This document shows positions 17,368 to 25,277 of a DNA stretch of 64,000 nt, piece after piece. The stretch is from NCBI GenBank assembly GCA_037444685.1, contig JBBILX010000003.1:124001-188000 (forward strand), read 5' to 3'. The notes beneath the pieces were generated by a model. The model worked only from the letters and a program-made list of their open reading frames with translations, searched no databases and was not told the origin of the DNA. Each line of letters opens with the position of its first letter. Position 1 is the stretch's first letter. The translations under genes were made by a program, and so were the position numbers. The DNA comes from UBA964 sp037444685. GTDB taxonomy: Bacteria; Pseudomonadota; Gammaproteobacteria; Steroidobacterales; Steroidobacteraceae.

Positions 17368-17574
17368 ATGGAAACGATCAGCAAGGGCGGCTTTCCGGCG
17401 ACGGTGGCGGCGGCGATCGCGGCGGCCGCGTTGACGTGGGTGATGGGAACGGCCTTCGTGGAGTCGACCGCGGTGGCCCGCTGGGTTGATGCGGCTCAGG
17501 TGGCCGGTCAGGTCGTCGCGAGCACAGCCGAGTCCGGTGGAGCCTCGGCCAAGGCGGTGGCCCTGCTAAAGTAG
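17368..17574 (+). CDS. Small membrane protein of unknown function
   Basis: A 68-residue protein led by a strong AAGGAG ribosome site 8 nt before the ATG. One hydrophobic segment (about 10-32, AAAIAAAALTWVMGTAFV) is followed by a polar Ala/Ser/Val-rich tail. It is the first gene after the operator-controlled promoter and lies 34 nt before the GntR gene; the second operator overlaps its stop codon. I recognise no family. It may be an accessory or regulatory peptide for the ABC transporter, which is inference from position. Confidence 0.65.
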   Translation: METISKGGFPATVAAAIAAAALTWVMGTAFVESTAVARWVDAAQVAGQVVASTAESGGASAKAVALLK

Positions 17575-17596
17575 TGTTGTAGCCGGCTGCAACACC
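17573..17596. promoter_or_regulatory. Second operator-like dyad before the GntR gene
   Basis: GTGTTG (17574-17579) and CAACAC (17590-17595) form a dyad around AGCCGGCT. AGTG and CACC are again 16 nt apart, a one-base variant of the site at 17283-17314. It overlaps the stop codon of the small protein and lies 12 nt before the GntR start. Confidence 0.55.
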
Positions 17597-17608
17597 GAGA
17601 GAGCCGGC

Positions 17609-18058
17609 ATGGAGCACGGTCTGATGGACCCGCAATGGGACGAAGGCTCGCCGATCTATCGGCAGCTTCGCGACCGGGTGGTGGCGATGATCCTCGAGGG
17701 CGTGCTCAAGGAAGGAGACCCCCTGCCCTCGGTGCGCAACGTCGCCGCGGAGTTCCGTCTGAACCCGCTCACCGTGCTCAAGGGGTACCAGCAGCTCGTC
17801 GACGAGCAGCTCGTCGAGAAGCGGCGCGGCCGAGGCATGTACGTCAACGTGGGCGCGCGCGCCGCCCTGATGAAGGACGAGAAGCAGCGCTTCCTCGACG
17901 AGGAGTGGCCGAAGATCCACGCCCGCGTGATCCGGCTCGGCCTTTCGCTCCGGGACCTGATGCGGGTGCCGCCGGCACGAGGCGAGGCGCAGACCTGGCC
18001 GGCCGGCAGCGCCCCCGGTCCGGCGGGCGACGAGCAGCGAGGTGAGCAAGCGCCATGA
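17609..18058 (+). CDS. GntR-family regulator, YtrA type
   Basis: A 149-residue protein. A GntR winged helix (residues about 14-80) shows SPIYRQLRDRVVAMILEG, GDPLPSVRNVAAEFRLNPLT and EKRRGRGMYV. A short helical tail follows instead of a metabolite-binding domain, which defines the YtrA subfamily. Such regulators repress adjacent ABC exporters of antimicrobial or cell-envelope stress type. The last 4 nt overlap the ABC ATPase gene. It probably controls this operon through the two GGTG-N16-CACC-like sites. Confidence 0.92.
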   Translation: MEHGLMDPQWDEGSPIYRQLRDRVVAMILEGVLKEGDPLPSVRNVAAEFRLNPLTVLKGYQQLVDEQLVEKRRGRGMYVNVGARAALMKDEKQRFLDEEWPKIHARVIRLGLSLRDLMRVPPARGEAQTWPAGSAPGPAGDEQRGEQAP

Positions 18059-18918
18059 CGACCCGGGTCATCGAAGCCCACGGCCTCAGCAAGTCCTACG
18101 GCGCGCATGGCGCGCTCGACGGCCTCGATTTCCGCGTCGACAGTGGCCGGATCGTCGGCCTGATCGGGCCCAACGGTTCGGGCAAGACCACGGCGCTGAA
18201 GGCAATACTTGGCCTGACGCCCTACGAGGGCGAACTGCGCGTGCTTGGACTCGACCCGTTCAAGCAGCGCGACGCGCTGATGCGCGACGTCTGCTTCATC
18301 GCGGATGTCGCCGTGCTGCCGAAGTGGCTTCGCGTCGCACAGGCGCTCGACTACGTCGAGGGCGTGCACCCGCGTTTCCGGCGCGAGACCGCCGAGGCTT
18401 TCCTCGGCAAGACCGACATCCGCGTGCAGAGCCGCGTGCGCGAGCTCTCGAAGGGCATGGTCACGCAGCTGCACCTCGCGCTGATCCTCGCGATCGACGC
18501 CAGGCTGCTCGTGCTCGACGAGCCGACGCTGGGCCTTGATCTGCTGTTCCGCCGGGCCTTTTACGACTCCCTGCTCAACGACTACTTCGACCACGAGCGC
18601 ACGATCATCGTCACGACGCACCAGGTCGAGGAGATCGAGAACCTGCTGACCGACGTGATGTTCATCAATCACGGCAAGGTCGTGCTCGACTCGCCCGTCG
18701 AGAACATCGGCGAACGGTTTCTGCAGCTCGTGACGACGCCCGACCGGGCGCCGGCCGCGCGTGCGCTCGGCCCCCTGCACGAGCGCGAGGTCTTCGGCCG
18801 CATCGGCATGGTCTTCGAGGGTCGCAGCGCCGACGAGCTGCGCGCATTCGGCGAGGTGCGCGCGCCCTCACTCTCGGACCTGTTCATCGCGCGGATTCAG
18901 GGCGGGAAGTCGTCATGA
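18055..18918 (+). CDS. ABC transporter ATP-binding protein
   Basis: A 287-residue single ABC domain. It has Walker A GPNGSGKT (38-45), a signature loop of unusual sequence ELSKGM in place of LSGGQ, Walker B RLLVLDEPTLGLD and the switch His in VTTHQVEEIE. The tail after residue 220 resembles the C-terminus of two-component exporters. It powers the permease encoded next, with which it overlaps by 4 nt. The substrate is unknown; the YtrA context points to envelope stress or peptide antibiotics. Confidence 0.93.
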   Translation: MTTRVIEAHGLSKSYGAHGALDGLDFRVDSGRIVGLIGPNGSGKTTALKAILGLTPYEGELRVLGLDPFKQRDALMRDVCFIADVAVLPKWLRVAQALDYVEGVHPRFRRETAEAFLGKTDIRVQSRVRELSKGMVTQLHLALILAIDARLLVLDEPTLGLDLLFRRAFYDSLLNDYFDHERTIIVTTHQVEEIENLLTDVMFINHGKVVLDSPVENIGERFLQLVTTPDRAPAARALGPLHEREVFGRIGMVFEGRSADELRAFGEVRAPSLSDLFIARIQGGKSS

Positions 18919-19838
18919 AGTACTGGATCACTCTGGTGCGCCGCGAGTTCTGGGAGCATCGCGCGCTGTGGGTCGCGCCGCTCGTCGTGGCCGCACTGCT
19001 GATCGTGCTCACGGCCGTGAGCGGCGGCGTACACCTCGCTGCCGACGCACGCATCGAAGTCGACGGTCAGGCGATCGACTTCGTCAAGGCGATCACGCCA
19101 GAACGCGCCGAGAAACTGTTCGGCGTGCTGGTCGCGGGGCTCTACGTGCCGCAGCTCATCGTCGTGCTCGTCGGGCTGTTCTTCTACCTGCTCGATGCGC
19201 TTTACAGCGAACGCAAGGACCGCAGCATCCTGTTCTGGAAGTCGCTGCCGGTCTCCGACTCCCACACGGTGGCCGCGAAAGCCCTCGTCGCGCTGGTGGT
19301 TGTCCCGCTCGGCGTCTGGGCGGTCTCGGCCGTCACGAGTCTTGCAACGATCGGTGTGCTGACGAACAAGCTCGCCGGCACGTCGTTCGCGCCGATCGTG
19401 CAGTGGAACACGGGCATCTGGCTTGCCGTCCAGGCTGCGATGTTCGCAGGGACGCTGGTCGCGGCGCTCTGGTATGCGCCGGTCGCGGGCGCGCTGCTGC
19501 TGATCTCCGCCTGGGCGCGCCGCAACGTGTTCCTCTGGGCGGTGCTGCCTCCCGTCGCGCTGATGCTGCTCGAGAAGACCGCCTTCGATTCGAACCGGGT
19601 CGCGAGTTTCCTCGAATACCGGCTGGGCGGGTTCTTCGACGCGATGGGCATGGGCGTGAGTCCAGGCGAGCGCGCGGTCGGCATGACCGATCGCGAGTTC
19701 GCGCGCATCGGCGAGGTCTACAGCCGTCTCGACACGACCCCACTGCTCGGCAACGTCGATCTGTGGCTCGGGGTCGCCGCGGCCGTGCTGATGCTCTGGG
19801 CTGCGGTGCAGGTGCGCAGGCGTCGCGACGACACCTGA
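18915..19838 (+). CDS. ABC-2-type permease
   Basis: A 307-residue integral membrane protein. The N-terminus MKYWITLVRREFWEHRAL and a first helix (LVVAALLIVLTAV) precede a loop and then five more hydrophobic segments (IVVLVGLFFYLLDAL, ALVALVVVPLGVWAVSA, LAVQAAMFAGTLVAALW, GALLLISAWAR and a C-terminal helix). SERKDRSILFWKSLPVSD is the conserved cytoplasmic coupling region of ABC-2 permeases. It partners the ATPase upstream and converges on the NicO-like gene 5 nt downstream. Confidence 0.9.
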   Translation: MKYWITLVRREFWEHRALWVAPLVVAALLIVLTAVSGGVHLAADARIEVDGQAIDFVKAITPERAEKLFGVLVAGLYVPQLIVVLVGLFFYLLDALYSERKDRSILFWKSLPVSDSHTVAAKALVALVVVPLGVWAVSAVTSLATIGVLTNKLAGTSFAPIVQWNTGIWLAVQAAMFAGTLVAALWYAPVAGALLLISAWARRNVFLWAVLPPVALMLLEKTAFDSNRVASFLEYRLGGFFDAMGMGVSPGERAVGMTDREFARIGEVYSRLDTTPLLGNVDLWLGVAAAVLMLWAAVQVRRRRDDT

Positions 19839-19843
19839 CTCGG

Positions 19844-20491
19844 TTAGGCTGCACCCAGTGTCTGCAGCGCGACGACCGTCATCAGCGCGCCCGCGACCAG
19901 TGACATCCAGCGCGAGAAATGCGCAATACGCCGGGTGGCGCGGGCCAGCGGCACGCTAAGGGCGAGCGCGACCAGCGCCATTCCGGCGATCGAGCCCAGC
20001 CCGAACACGGCGACGTAGCTGAGCGCGAGCGCCGGCCGGCCCGCGGCATCCATCGCAAGCAGCACGAGCGCGCCCGAACCGGCCAGTCCCTGCACGAGGC
20101 CGATCAGCAGCGTTCGCGCCTGTGCAGCAGGTCGGACGGACCTCGGCGGGCCGGCCCCGTGCGCGGGACCAGTGTCCGTCACGGCGTGTCCACGGCGCGC
20201 GATGCCTAGCCCGCGCAGCAAGGCGCCGACACCCAGTGCGAGCAGCAGCAGCCCGATGACGACATGCAGCGCGCGGTCCCAGCTCCCGGGCAGACTCTGT
20301 CCGGCAAGCACGACGACCAGCGCCAGCGCCAGCAGCGAAAGCGAGTGTCCGATCGACCAGATCAGCCCATGGCGGATGAAGCCGCGCGCGGGATCCTTCC
20401 CCGCAGCGAGCACCGAGACGACTGCCAAGTGGTCGGGCTCGAGCGCATGGCGGAGGCCGAGCACGAACCCGGCGGACAGGATGGCTAGCAA
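19844..20491 (-). CDS. NicO/UreH-like nickel or cobalt permease
   Basis: A 215-residue membrane protein. The first helix holds GLRHALEPDHLAVV, an H-x4-DH motif that is the signature of NicO/HoxN-type transporters. Five or six helices follow, with WSIGHSLSLLALALVVV as the second conserved His segment. A short His-containing loop (about residues 100-120) separates the halves. It probably moves Ni or Co ions. It diverges from hupE across 127 nt, suggesting shared control. Confidence 0.85.
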   Translation of the reverse strand: MLAILSAGFVLGLRHALEPDHLAVVSVLAAGKDPARGFIRHGLIWSIGHSLSLLALALVVVLAGQSLPGSWDRALHVVIGLLLLALGVGALLRGLGIARRGHAVTDTGPAHGAGPPRSVRPAAQARTLLIGLVQGLAGSGALVLLAMDAAGRPALALSYVAVFGLGSIAGMALVALALSVPLARATRRIAHFSRWMSLVAGALMTVVALQTLGAA

Positions 20492-20525
20492 CGGTCACCC
20501 GATCGGAAAAGTAGGAAGAACCGCT

Positions 20526-20543
20526 GCATTCTGCATAACATGC
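20526..20543. promoter_or_regulatory. Weak dyad between the divergent NicO and HupE genes
   Basis: GCAT-N10-ATGC in an AT-richer stretch centred in the 127-nt divergent intergenic region. It could be a metal-regulator site, but it does not match the NikR, Fur or Zur consensus. Confidence 0.25.
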
Positions 20544-20618
20544 GGCTGAGCCGAAATCCGGGCGGTGCGCGGCTTTTGCCGCGGTCCGACCTGCGGCGCC
20601 GATTGCCGGAGTACCACC

Positions 20619-21218
20619 ATGCCACGTCGTTCTGCCTTCTTGCTGTCCCTTCTGCTGCTCGGTCTCGGGGTCGGTCCGGTCCATGCCCACGACGGGCACG
20701 GCATGGCGGGCGGCTTTCTCGCAGGACTGCTGCATCCGGTGACCGGACTCGATCACCTGCTCGCCATGGTCGCCGTCGGCATCTGGGGCGCGTTCCTCGG
20801 CCGTCCGCTGATCTGGCAACTGCCGGTCGCTTTCCCGCTCGTGATGCTGATCGGCGGAGTGCTCGGCATTTCGGGCGCCTCCCTGCCTTTCGTCGAAGCC
20901 GGCATCGCCCTGTCCGTCGTGGTGCTCGGCGCCGCCATTGCGCTGCGCTGGAGCGCGCCGACCGGGGTGGCGGTCGCGATCATCGCCGTGTTCGCGATCT
21001 TCCACGGCCACGCCCACGGCACCGAGTTGCCGCAAGCGGCAGCGCCACAGGGCTACGCCGCCGGATTCGTGCTGGCCACGGGGCTGTTGCACCTCGCGGG
21101 AATCGCCCTCGGTCTGCTGATCGGCGTCCGCGGCGGCACGCCGCTGCTGCGCGGCGCCGGCGTAGCGATCGCGCTCGCGGGCGGCGGGATCCTGCTCGGC
21201 CAGTCAGGTCTGCTCTGA
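20619..21218 (+). CDS. hupE: HupE/UreJ family metal permease
   Basis: A 199-residue protein with signal-like N-terminus MPRRSAFLLSLLLLGLG, then HAHDGHGMAGGF and LHPVTGLDHLLAMVAVG, the HPxxGxDH signature of HupE/UreJ. FAIFHGHAHGTELP is the second His cluster. Six helices in total are visible. The family imports nickel or cobalt, often for hydrogenase or urease, neither of which is in this window. GGAG lies 7 nt before the ATG. It is followed 23 nt later by another membrane protein on the same strand. Confidence 0.9.
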   Translation: MPRRSAFLLSLLLLGLGVGPVHAHDGHGMAGGFLAGLLHPVTGLDHLLAMVAVGIWGAFLGRPLIWQLPVAFPLVMLIGGVLGISGASLPFVEAGIALSVVVLGAAIALRWSAPTGVAVAIIAVFAIFHGHAHGTELPQAAAPQGYAAGFVLATGLLHLAGIALGLLIGVRGGTPLLRGAGVAIALAGGGILLGQSGLL

Positions 21219-21241
21219 GCGAGGCGCTGTCTGCCCGCGCG

Positions 21242-21805
21242 ATGCGCCGCGTCGTCACGGCGTGCCTCGCCTCGCTGGGGGCGATGCTCGCGCCCGAGGT
21301 CTCGGCCCACGCGAATCTCGGCGATCTCGCGCCATTCTGGGCCGGCGCGTTCCACGTCGCACTGACGCCGCTCGCGCTGGCCGCGGTCGTCGGCCTCGCC
21401 GCCGCGACCGTCATCACGAGCGAGGCGCTGCAGTTGGAGGTCGCGCTGCTCTGCGCGGCTGCGGCGTTCGCGGTCGCTGGGCTCGCCCCGCCACGTCTCG
21501 ATCCCGCGGCACCACTGGGCGCTGCAGTGACCGGCCTGGCGGCCGTCCTCGCCTGGACACCGCAGCGTCCGGGGGCATGGACGCTTGCATGCATCGCCGC
21601 GACGACGGTCGGCCTCGCGGCCCGACCGGAGTCGCCGAACGTCTGGGAGGCGCTCGGCAGCGGCGCGACGAGCGGCGTGCTCGTCCTGTGGCTGCAGGAG
21701 GGACTGCGCCGGCTCGAGCGGCGCGCGCCGCTCGTGCGCCGCGTGCTCGGCGCGTGGGTGACCGCCCTGGCACTCCTGCTCGCCGCGTTGGCGCTCGTGA
21801 CCTGA
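21242..21805 (+). CDS. Membrane protein accompanying HupE
   Basis: A 187-residue protein with a signal-like N-terminus (MRRVVTACLASLGAML, cut near VSAHA) and four or five hydrophobic segments. The amphipathic SPNVWEALGSGATSGVLVLWLQEG lies near the C-terminus. Its position after hupE and opposite the NicO-like gene suggests a role in the same metal transport step. I recognise no named family with confidence. The ribosome site is weak, so the start could be a few codons different. Confidence 0.65.
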   Translation: MRRVVTACLASLGAMLAPEVSAHANLGDLAPFWAGAFHVALTPLALAAVVGLAAATVITSEALQLEVALLCAAAAFAVAGLAPPRLDPAAPLGAAVTGLAAVLAWTPQRPGAWTLACIAATTVGLAARPESPNVWEALGSGATSGVLVLWLQEGLRRLERRAPLVRRVLGAWVTALALLLAALALVT

Positions 21806-21835
21806 CGCGGCCGGCATACGGGTGCAGCGCTTGAC

Positions 21836-23023
21836 TCAGAGCTGCACGCCGGCGCCGAGCGTGGCGACCATGCGCCGGGCCTTGTCGCGGGCGACGTCGA
21901 TCGAGGCGCCGCGGGCCAGCGCCACGCCCATGCGCCGCCGTCCGCGGACCTCCGGCTTGCCGAACAGCCGCAGCTGCGTGTCGGGCTCGGCGAGCGCGGC
22001 GGCGACGTTGCCGAAGCGGACGTTCGCGCTCTCGCCCTCGACGAGCAGCGCACAGGATGCCGACGGACCAAGCTGTGCGATCGCCGGGATCGGCAGACCC
22101 AGGATCGCGCGCACGTGCAGCGCGAACTCCGAGAGATCCTGCGAGATCAGCGTGACGAGGCCGGTGTCGTGCGGGCGCGGCGAGACCTCGCTGAACCAGA
22201 CACGGTCATTCCTGACGAACAGCTCGACACCGAACAGTCCGCGGCCGCCGAGACTGCCGGTGACGGCGGCAGCGATGCGCTGCGACTCGGCGAGCGTCGC
22301 TTCGCTCATCGGATGCGGCTGCCAGGACTCGCGGTAGTCGCCGTCGACCTGCAGATGGCCGATCGGCGCGCAGAACCTCGTGCCGCCCGCGTGACGCACC
22401 GTCAGCAGCGTGATCTCGTAGTCGAAGTCGATGAAACCCTCGATGATCACCTTGCCCGCGCCGGCGCGGCCGCCGCCCTGGGCGTAGTCCCAGGCGGCGT
22501 CGATCTCATCAGCGGAGCGCACCACGCTCTGCCCCTTGCCCGAGCTTGACATCACCGGCTTGACGACACAGGGCATGCCGAGCTCGCGCACCGCGGCGCG
22601 GTGGTCCTCGAGGCTGGCAGCGAAGCGGTATGGCGAGGTGGGCAGACCGAGTTCCTCGGCCGCGAGGCGGCGTATGCCCTCGCGGTCCATCGTCAGGCGC
22701 GCGGCCCGCGCGGTCGGGATGACGGTGTAGCCCTCGGCCTCGAGAGCGAGCAGTTCGGGAGTGGCGATCGCTTCGATCTCCGGCACGATGAACGTCGGCC
22801 GCTCGCGCTCGACCACGGCGCGCAGCGCGGCAGCGTCGAGCATGCGGATCACGTGCGAGTGGTGCGCGACCTGCATCGCCGGGGCATTCGGGTAACGGTC
22901 GACGGCGACCACTTCGACGCCGAGGCGCTGCGCCTCGATCGCGACCTCCTTGCCGAGTTCGCCGGCGCCGAGCAGCAGCATCCGGGTAGCCGAGTCCGAC
23001 AGGGGCGTGCCGATGGTGGTCAT
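21836..23023 (-). CDS. purT: Formate-dependent phosphoribosylglycinamide formyltransferase
   Basis: A 395-residue ATP-grasp enzyme of de novo purine synthesis that formylates GAR using formate and ATP, the folate-independent alternative to PurN. It shows the N-terminal MLLLGAGELGKEVAIEAQRLG, the ATP-grasp loop VVKPVMSSSGKGQS, and substrate and metal segments VELFVRNDRVWFSEVSPRPHDTG. The length matches the family (about 392). It diverges from the CDGSH gene. PurT is not universal, so a separate PurN may exist elsewhere. Confidence 0.96.
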   Translation of the reverse strand: MTTIGTPLSDSATRMLLLGAGELGKEVAIEAQRLGVEVVAVDRYPNAPAMQVAHHSHVIRMLDAAALRAVVERERPTFIVPEIEAIATPELLALEAEGYTVIPTARAARLTMDREGIRRLAAEELGLPTSPYRFAASLEDHRAAVRELGMPCVVKPVMSSSGKGQSVVRSADEIDAAWDYAQGGGRAGAGKVIIEGFIDFDYEITLLTVRHAGGTRFCAPIGHLQVDGDYRESWQPHPMSEATLAESQRIAAAVTGSLGGRGLFGVELFVRNDRVWFSEVSPRPHDTGLVTLISQDLSEFALHVRAILGLPIPAIAQLGPSASCALLVEGESANVRFGNVAAALAEPDTQLRLFGKPEVRGRRRMGVALARGASIDVARDKARRMVATLGAGVQL

Positions 23024-23090
23024 GGAGTGCCTCGCGATAGACTCGCGGCAGTCTACGCGTTCTGCTCAACGTATCGGGAGAGAGGCGGGA

Positions 23091-23336
23091 ATGAACGAAG
23101 CGAGCATTGCCGGTCGCGCGCCGCTGGTGGTCGAGGTCGAGGCTGGCAAGACCTACTGGTGGTGCCGCTGCGGGCTGTCGAAGCAGCAGCCGTTCTGCGA
23201 CGGCAGCCACAAGGGCAGCGGCTTTACGCCGCTGCAATACGACGCTGCCGCGACCGGGAAGGTCTGGTTCTGCGCCTGCAAGCGTACCGCGAACGCACCG
23301 CTCTGCGACGGTTCGCACCGGGCGTTGCCGCCCTGA
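23091..23336 (+). CDS. CDGSH iron-sulfur domain protein
   Basis: An 81-residue protein with two CDGSH-type 2Fe-2S motifs: CRCGLSKQQPFCDGSH and CACKRTANAPLCDGSH. Each supplies three Cys and one His ligand. Small tandem CDGSH proteins carry labile clusters and are linked to electron transfer or iron/redox handling; no specific partner is known here. The ATG at 23091 follows GAGAGGCGGGA. It precedes the MCE operon by 19 nt and may share its transcript. Confidence 0.93.
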   Translation: MNEASIAGRAPLVVEVEAGKTYWWCRCGLSKQQPFCDGSHKGSGFTPLQYDAAATGKVWFCACKRTANAPLCDGSHRALPP

Positions 23337-23355
23337 GGTAGACCGCGGCGCTGCC

Positions 23356-24492
23356 ATGCGATTCGCGACCGAGACCGCCGGCGGCACGCTGCGGGTGATC
23401 CCCGAGGGCGACTGGTCCGCCATCGACGTCGGCGCCATCATCCGCGCGCTCGAGGCGCTGCCGCTCGCCGGGCAGTCGCAACTTTCGATCGCGACGTCGC
23501 GTCTCGGCCGACTGGATCCGTCCGGCGCGTGGCTGCTCTGCGACCTCGAGCGGCGTGCGACGCGCAGCGGTCTTGAGGTGCTGTGGCCGGACGGCCGTCC
23601 AGAGGCGGTGCGCCTCGTCGCCGACACCCTCAGCGACGCCGATATCGCCGAGCTCGGCGAAGCGGACGGCGGTTCCTCGGCTCGTCGGCGACCGCATACC
23701 GTCGCGGCCGAAGCCGTCGGCAGGCGCTTCCTGCGCGGCACTCGCGAGCTGCGCGACGGCCTCGCCTTCATCGGCGAGACCGCCGCGACGCTCGCCGGTG
23801 CGGTCCCCCATCCGCGCCGCTGGCGCTACACGTCGATCGCGCGCCACGTCTACGACACGGGCATCACCGCGATCCCTATCGTGGCACTGATCGCCTTCCT
23901 GATCGCCGTCATTACCTCCTACATGGGCGCGCAGCAGCTGCGCAAGTTCGGCGCCGACATCTTCGTCGTCGACCTGATCACGGTCGGGACGCTGCGCGAG
24001 ATGGCCGTGCTGCTGACCGCCATCATCGTCGCCGGCCGCTCCGGCAGCGCATTTGCGGCGGAGATCGGTGCGATGCGCCTCAACGAGGAGGTCGATGCGC
24101 TGAAGGCGACGGGTGTCAGTCCGTTCGAGGTGCTGATCCTGCCGCGGATCCTCGGACTTGTGATCGCCCTGCCGCTGCTGACGGTCGTCGCCGGCGCGGT
24201 CGGGCTCGCCGGCGGCGCGCTGCTGTGCCGCTTCCTGCTCGACATGCCGTTCGTGCAGTTCGTGACCAGGATGGATGAGGCGATCGGCCCCTACACGTTC
24301 TGGGTCGGCATCTGGAAGGCGCCCGTGTTCGCCGTCCTGATCGCGGCGGCCGGCTGCTATCGCGGCCTGCAGGTGCGCGGCTCCTCGCGCGAGCTCGGCC
24401 GCCTGACCACGGTGGCGGTCGTGCAGGCGATCTTCCTCGTCATCCTCGCCGACGCGCTGTTCGCCGTGCTGTTCATGGAACTCGACATCTGA
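23356..24492 (+). CDS. mlaE: MlaE-type ABC permease with N-terminal STAS domain
   Basis: A 378-residue protein. Residues 1-110 form a STAS/MlaB-like domain (LSIATSRLGRLDPSGAWLLCDLE). Residues 120-378 are an MlaE/YrbE permease with VALIAFLIAVITSYMGAQQLRKFGA, AAEIGAMRLNEEVDALKATGVSP and the later helices. In E. coli MlaB and MlaE are separate; here one chain supplies both. It moves lipid between membranes with the ATPase and MCE protein. It overlaps the ATPase gene by 1 nt (TGATG). Confidence 0.93.
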   Translation: MRFATETAGGTLRVIPEGDWSAIDVGAIIRALEALPLAGQSQLSIATSRLGRLDPSGAWLLCDLERRATRSGLEVLWPDGRPEAVRLVADTLSDADIAELGEADGGSSARRRPHTVAAEAVGRRFLRGTRELRDGLAFIGETAATLAGAVPHPRRWRYTSIARHVYDTGITAIPIVALIAFLIAVITSYMGAQQLRKFGADIFVVDLITVGTLREMAVLLTAIIVAGRSGSAFAAEIGAMRLNEEVDALKATGVSPFEVLILPRILGLVIALPLLTVVAGAVGLAGGALLCRFLLDMPFVQFVTRMDEAIGPYTFWVGIWKAPVFAVLIAAAGCYRGLQVRGSSRELGRLTTVAVVQAIFLVILADALFAVLFMELDI

Positions 24493-25277
24493 TGACCACG
24501 CCGGTCATCTCCGTGCGCGGCATCGTCAACCGCTTCGGTGCGCAGGTCGTGCACGACGGACTCGACATGGACGTGTTCGAGGGTGAGGTCTTCGGCATCG
24601 TCGGCGGCTCGGGCTCGGGGAAATCGGTGCTGCTGCGCACCATACTCGGGCTGCAGAAGCCCCGCGCCGGCGAGGTGCGGCTGCTCGGGCGGGATCTGAC
24701 GCAGATGTCCGAGAAGGAACTCCGCGCGGTCAAGGCGACCTACGGAGTCACGTTCCAGGCCGGCGCGCTGTACACGTCACTCACGGTGCTGCAGAACGTG
24801 CAGCTGCCGATGCTCGAGTTTCTCGACCTGCCGCGGCGTGCGCTCGACGAGCTGGCGATGCTCAAGGTACGGCTGGTCGGTCTGCCGGCCGACGCGGCCT
24901 TCAAGTACCCGGCTCAACTCTCGGGCGGCATGGTCAAGCGCGCGGCGCTGGCGCGTGCCCTCGCGCTCGATCCGCGGCTGCTGTTCCTCGACGAGCCGAC
25001 CTCCGGTCTGGATCCGATCAGCGCCGCGGCCTTCGACGGGCTCGTCATGGCCCTGCAGCGCGAGCTGCAGCTGACTGTCGTGATGATCACGCACGATCTG
25101 GACACGATATTCCGGACCTGCAATCGTGTCGGTGTGATCGTCGACCGGAAAATGATCTGCGATACGCGCGAAGGCATCGTGCACAACGACCACCCCTGGA
25201 TCCGCGAGTATTTCCACGGCGAGCGCGCTCTGCGCTTCGTCCCCGCGAGAAGGGAGGATATCCGTCATGGAGCGTGA
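24492..25277 (+). CDS. mlaF: MlaF-type ABC ATPase
   Basis: A 261-residue ATP-binding protein: Walker A GGSGSGKS (38-45), the Q-loop region YGVTFQAGALYTSLTV, signature LSGGMVKRAALARAL, Walker B LLFLDEPTSGLDP and switch ITHDLDT. FQAGALY is diagnostic of Mla/YrbF-type ATPases. It energises the STAS-MlaE permease. Its last 11 nt overlap the MCE gene, so the set is translationally coupled. Confidence 0.95.
   Translation: MTTPVISVRGIVNRFGAQVVHDGLDMDVFEGEVFGIVGGSGSGKSVLLRTILGLQKPRAGEVRLLGRDLTQMSEKELRAVKATYGVTFQAGALYTSLTVLQNVQLPMLEFLDLPRRALDELAMLKVRLVGLPADAAFKYPAQLSGGMVKRAALARALALDPRLLFLDEPTSGLDPISAAAFDGLVMALQRELQLTVVMITHDLDTIFRTCNRVGVIVDRKMICDTREGIVHNDHPWIREYFHGERALRFVPARREDIRHGA

Noticed and set aside
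20492..20618. Cobalamin or nickel riboswitch in front of hupE
   Set aside because: The region is too short, and no conserved core such as the B12 box is visible.
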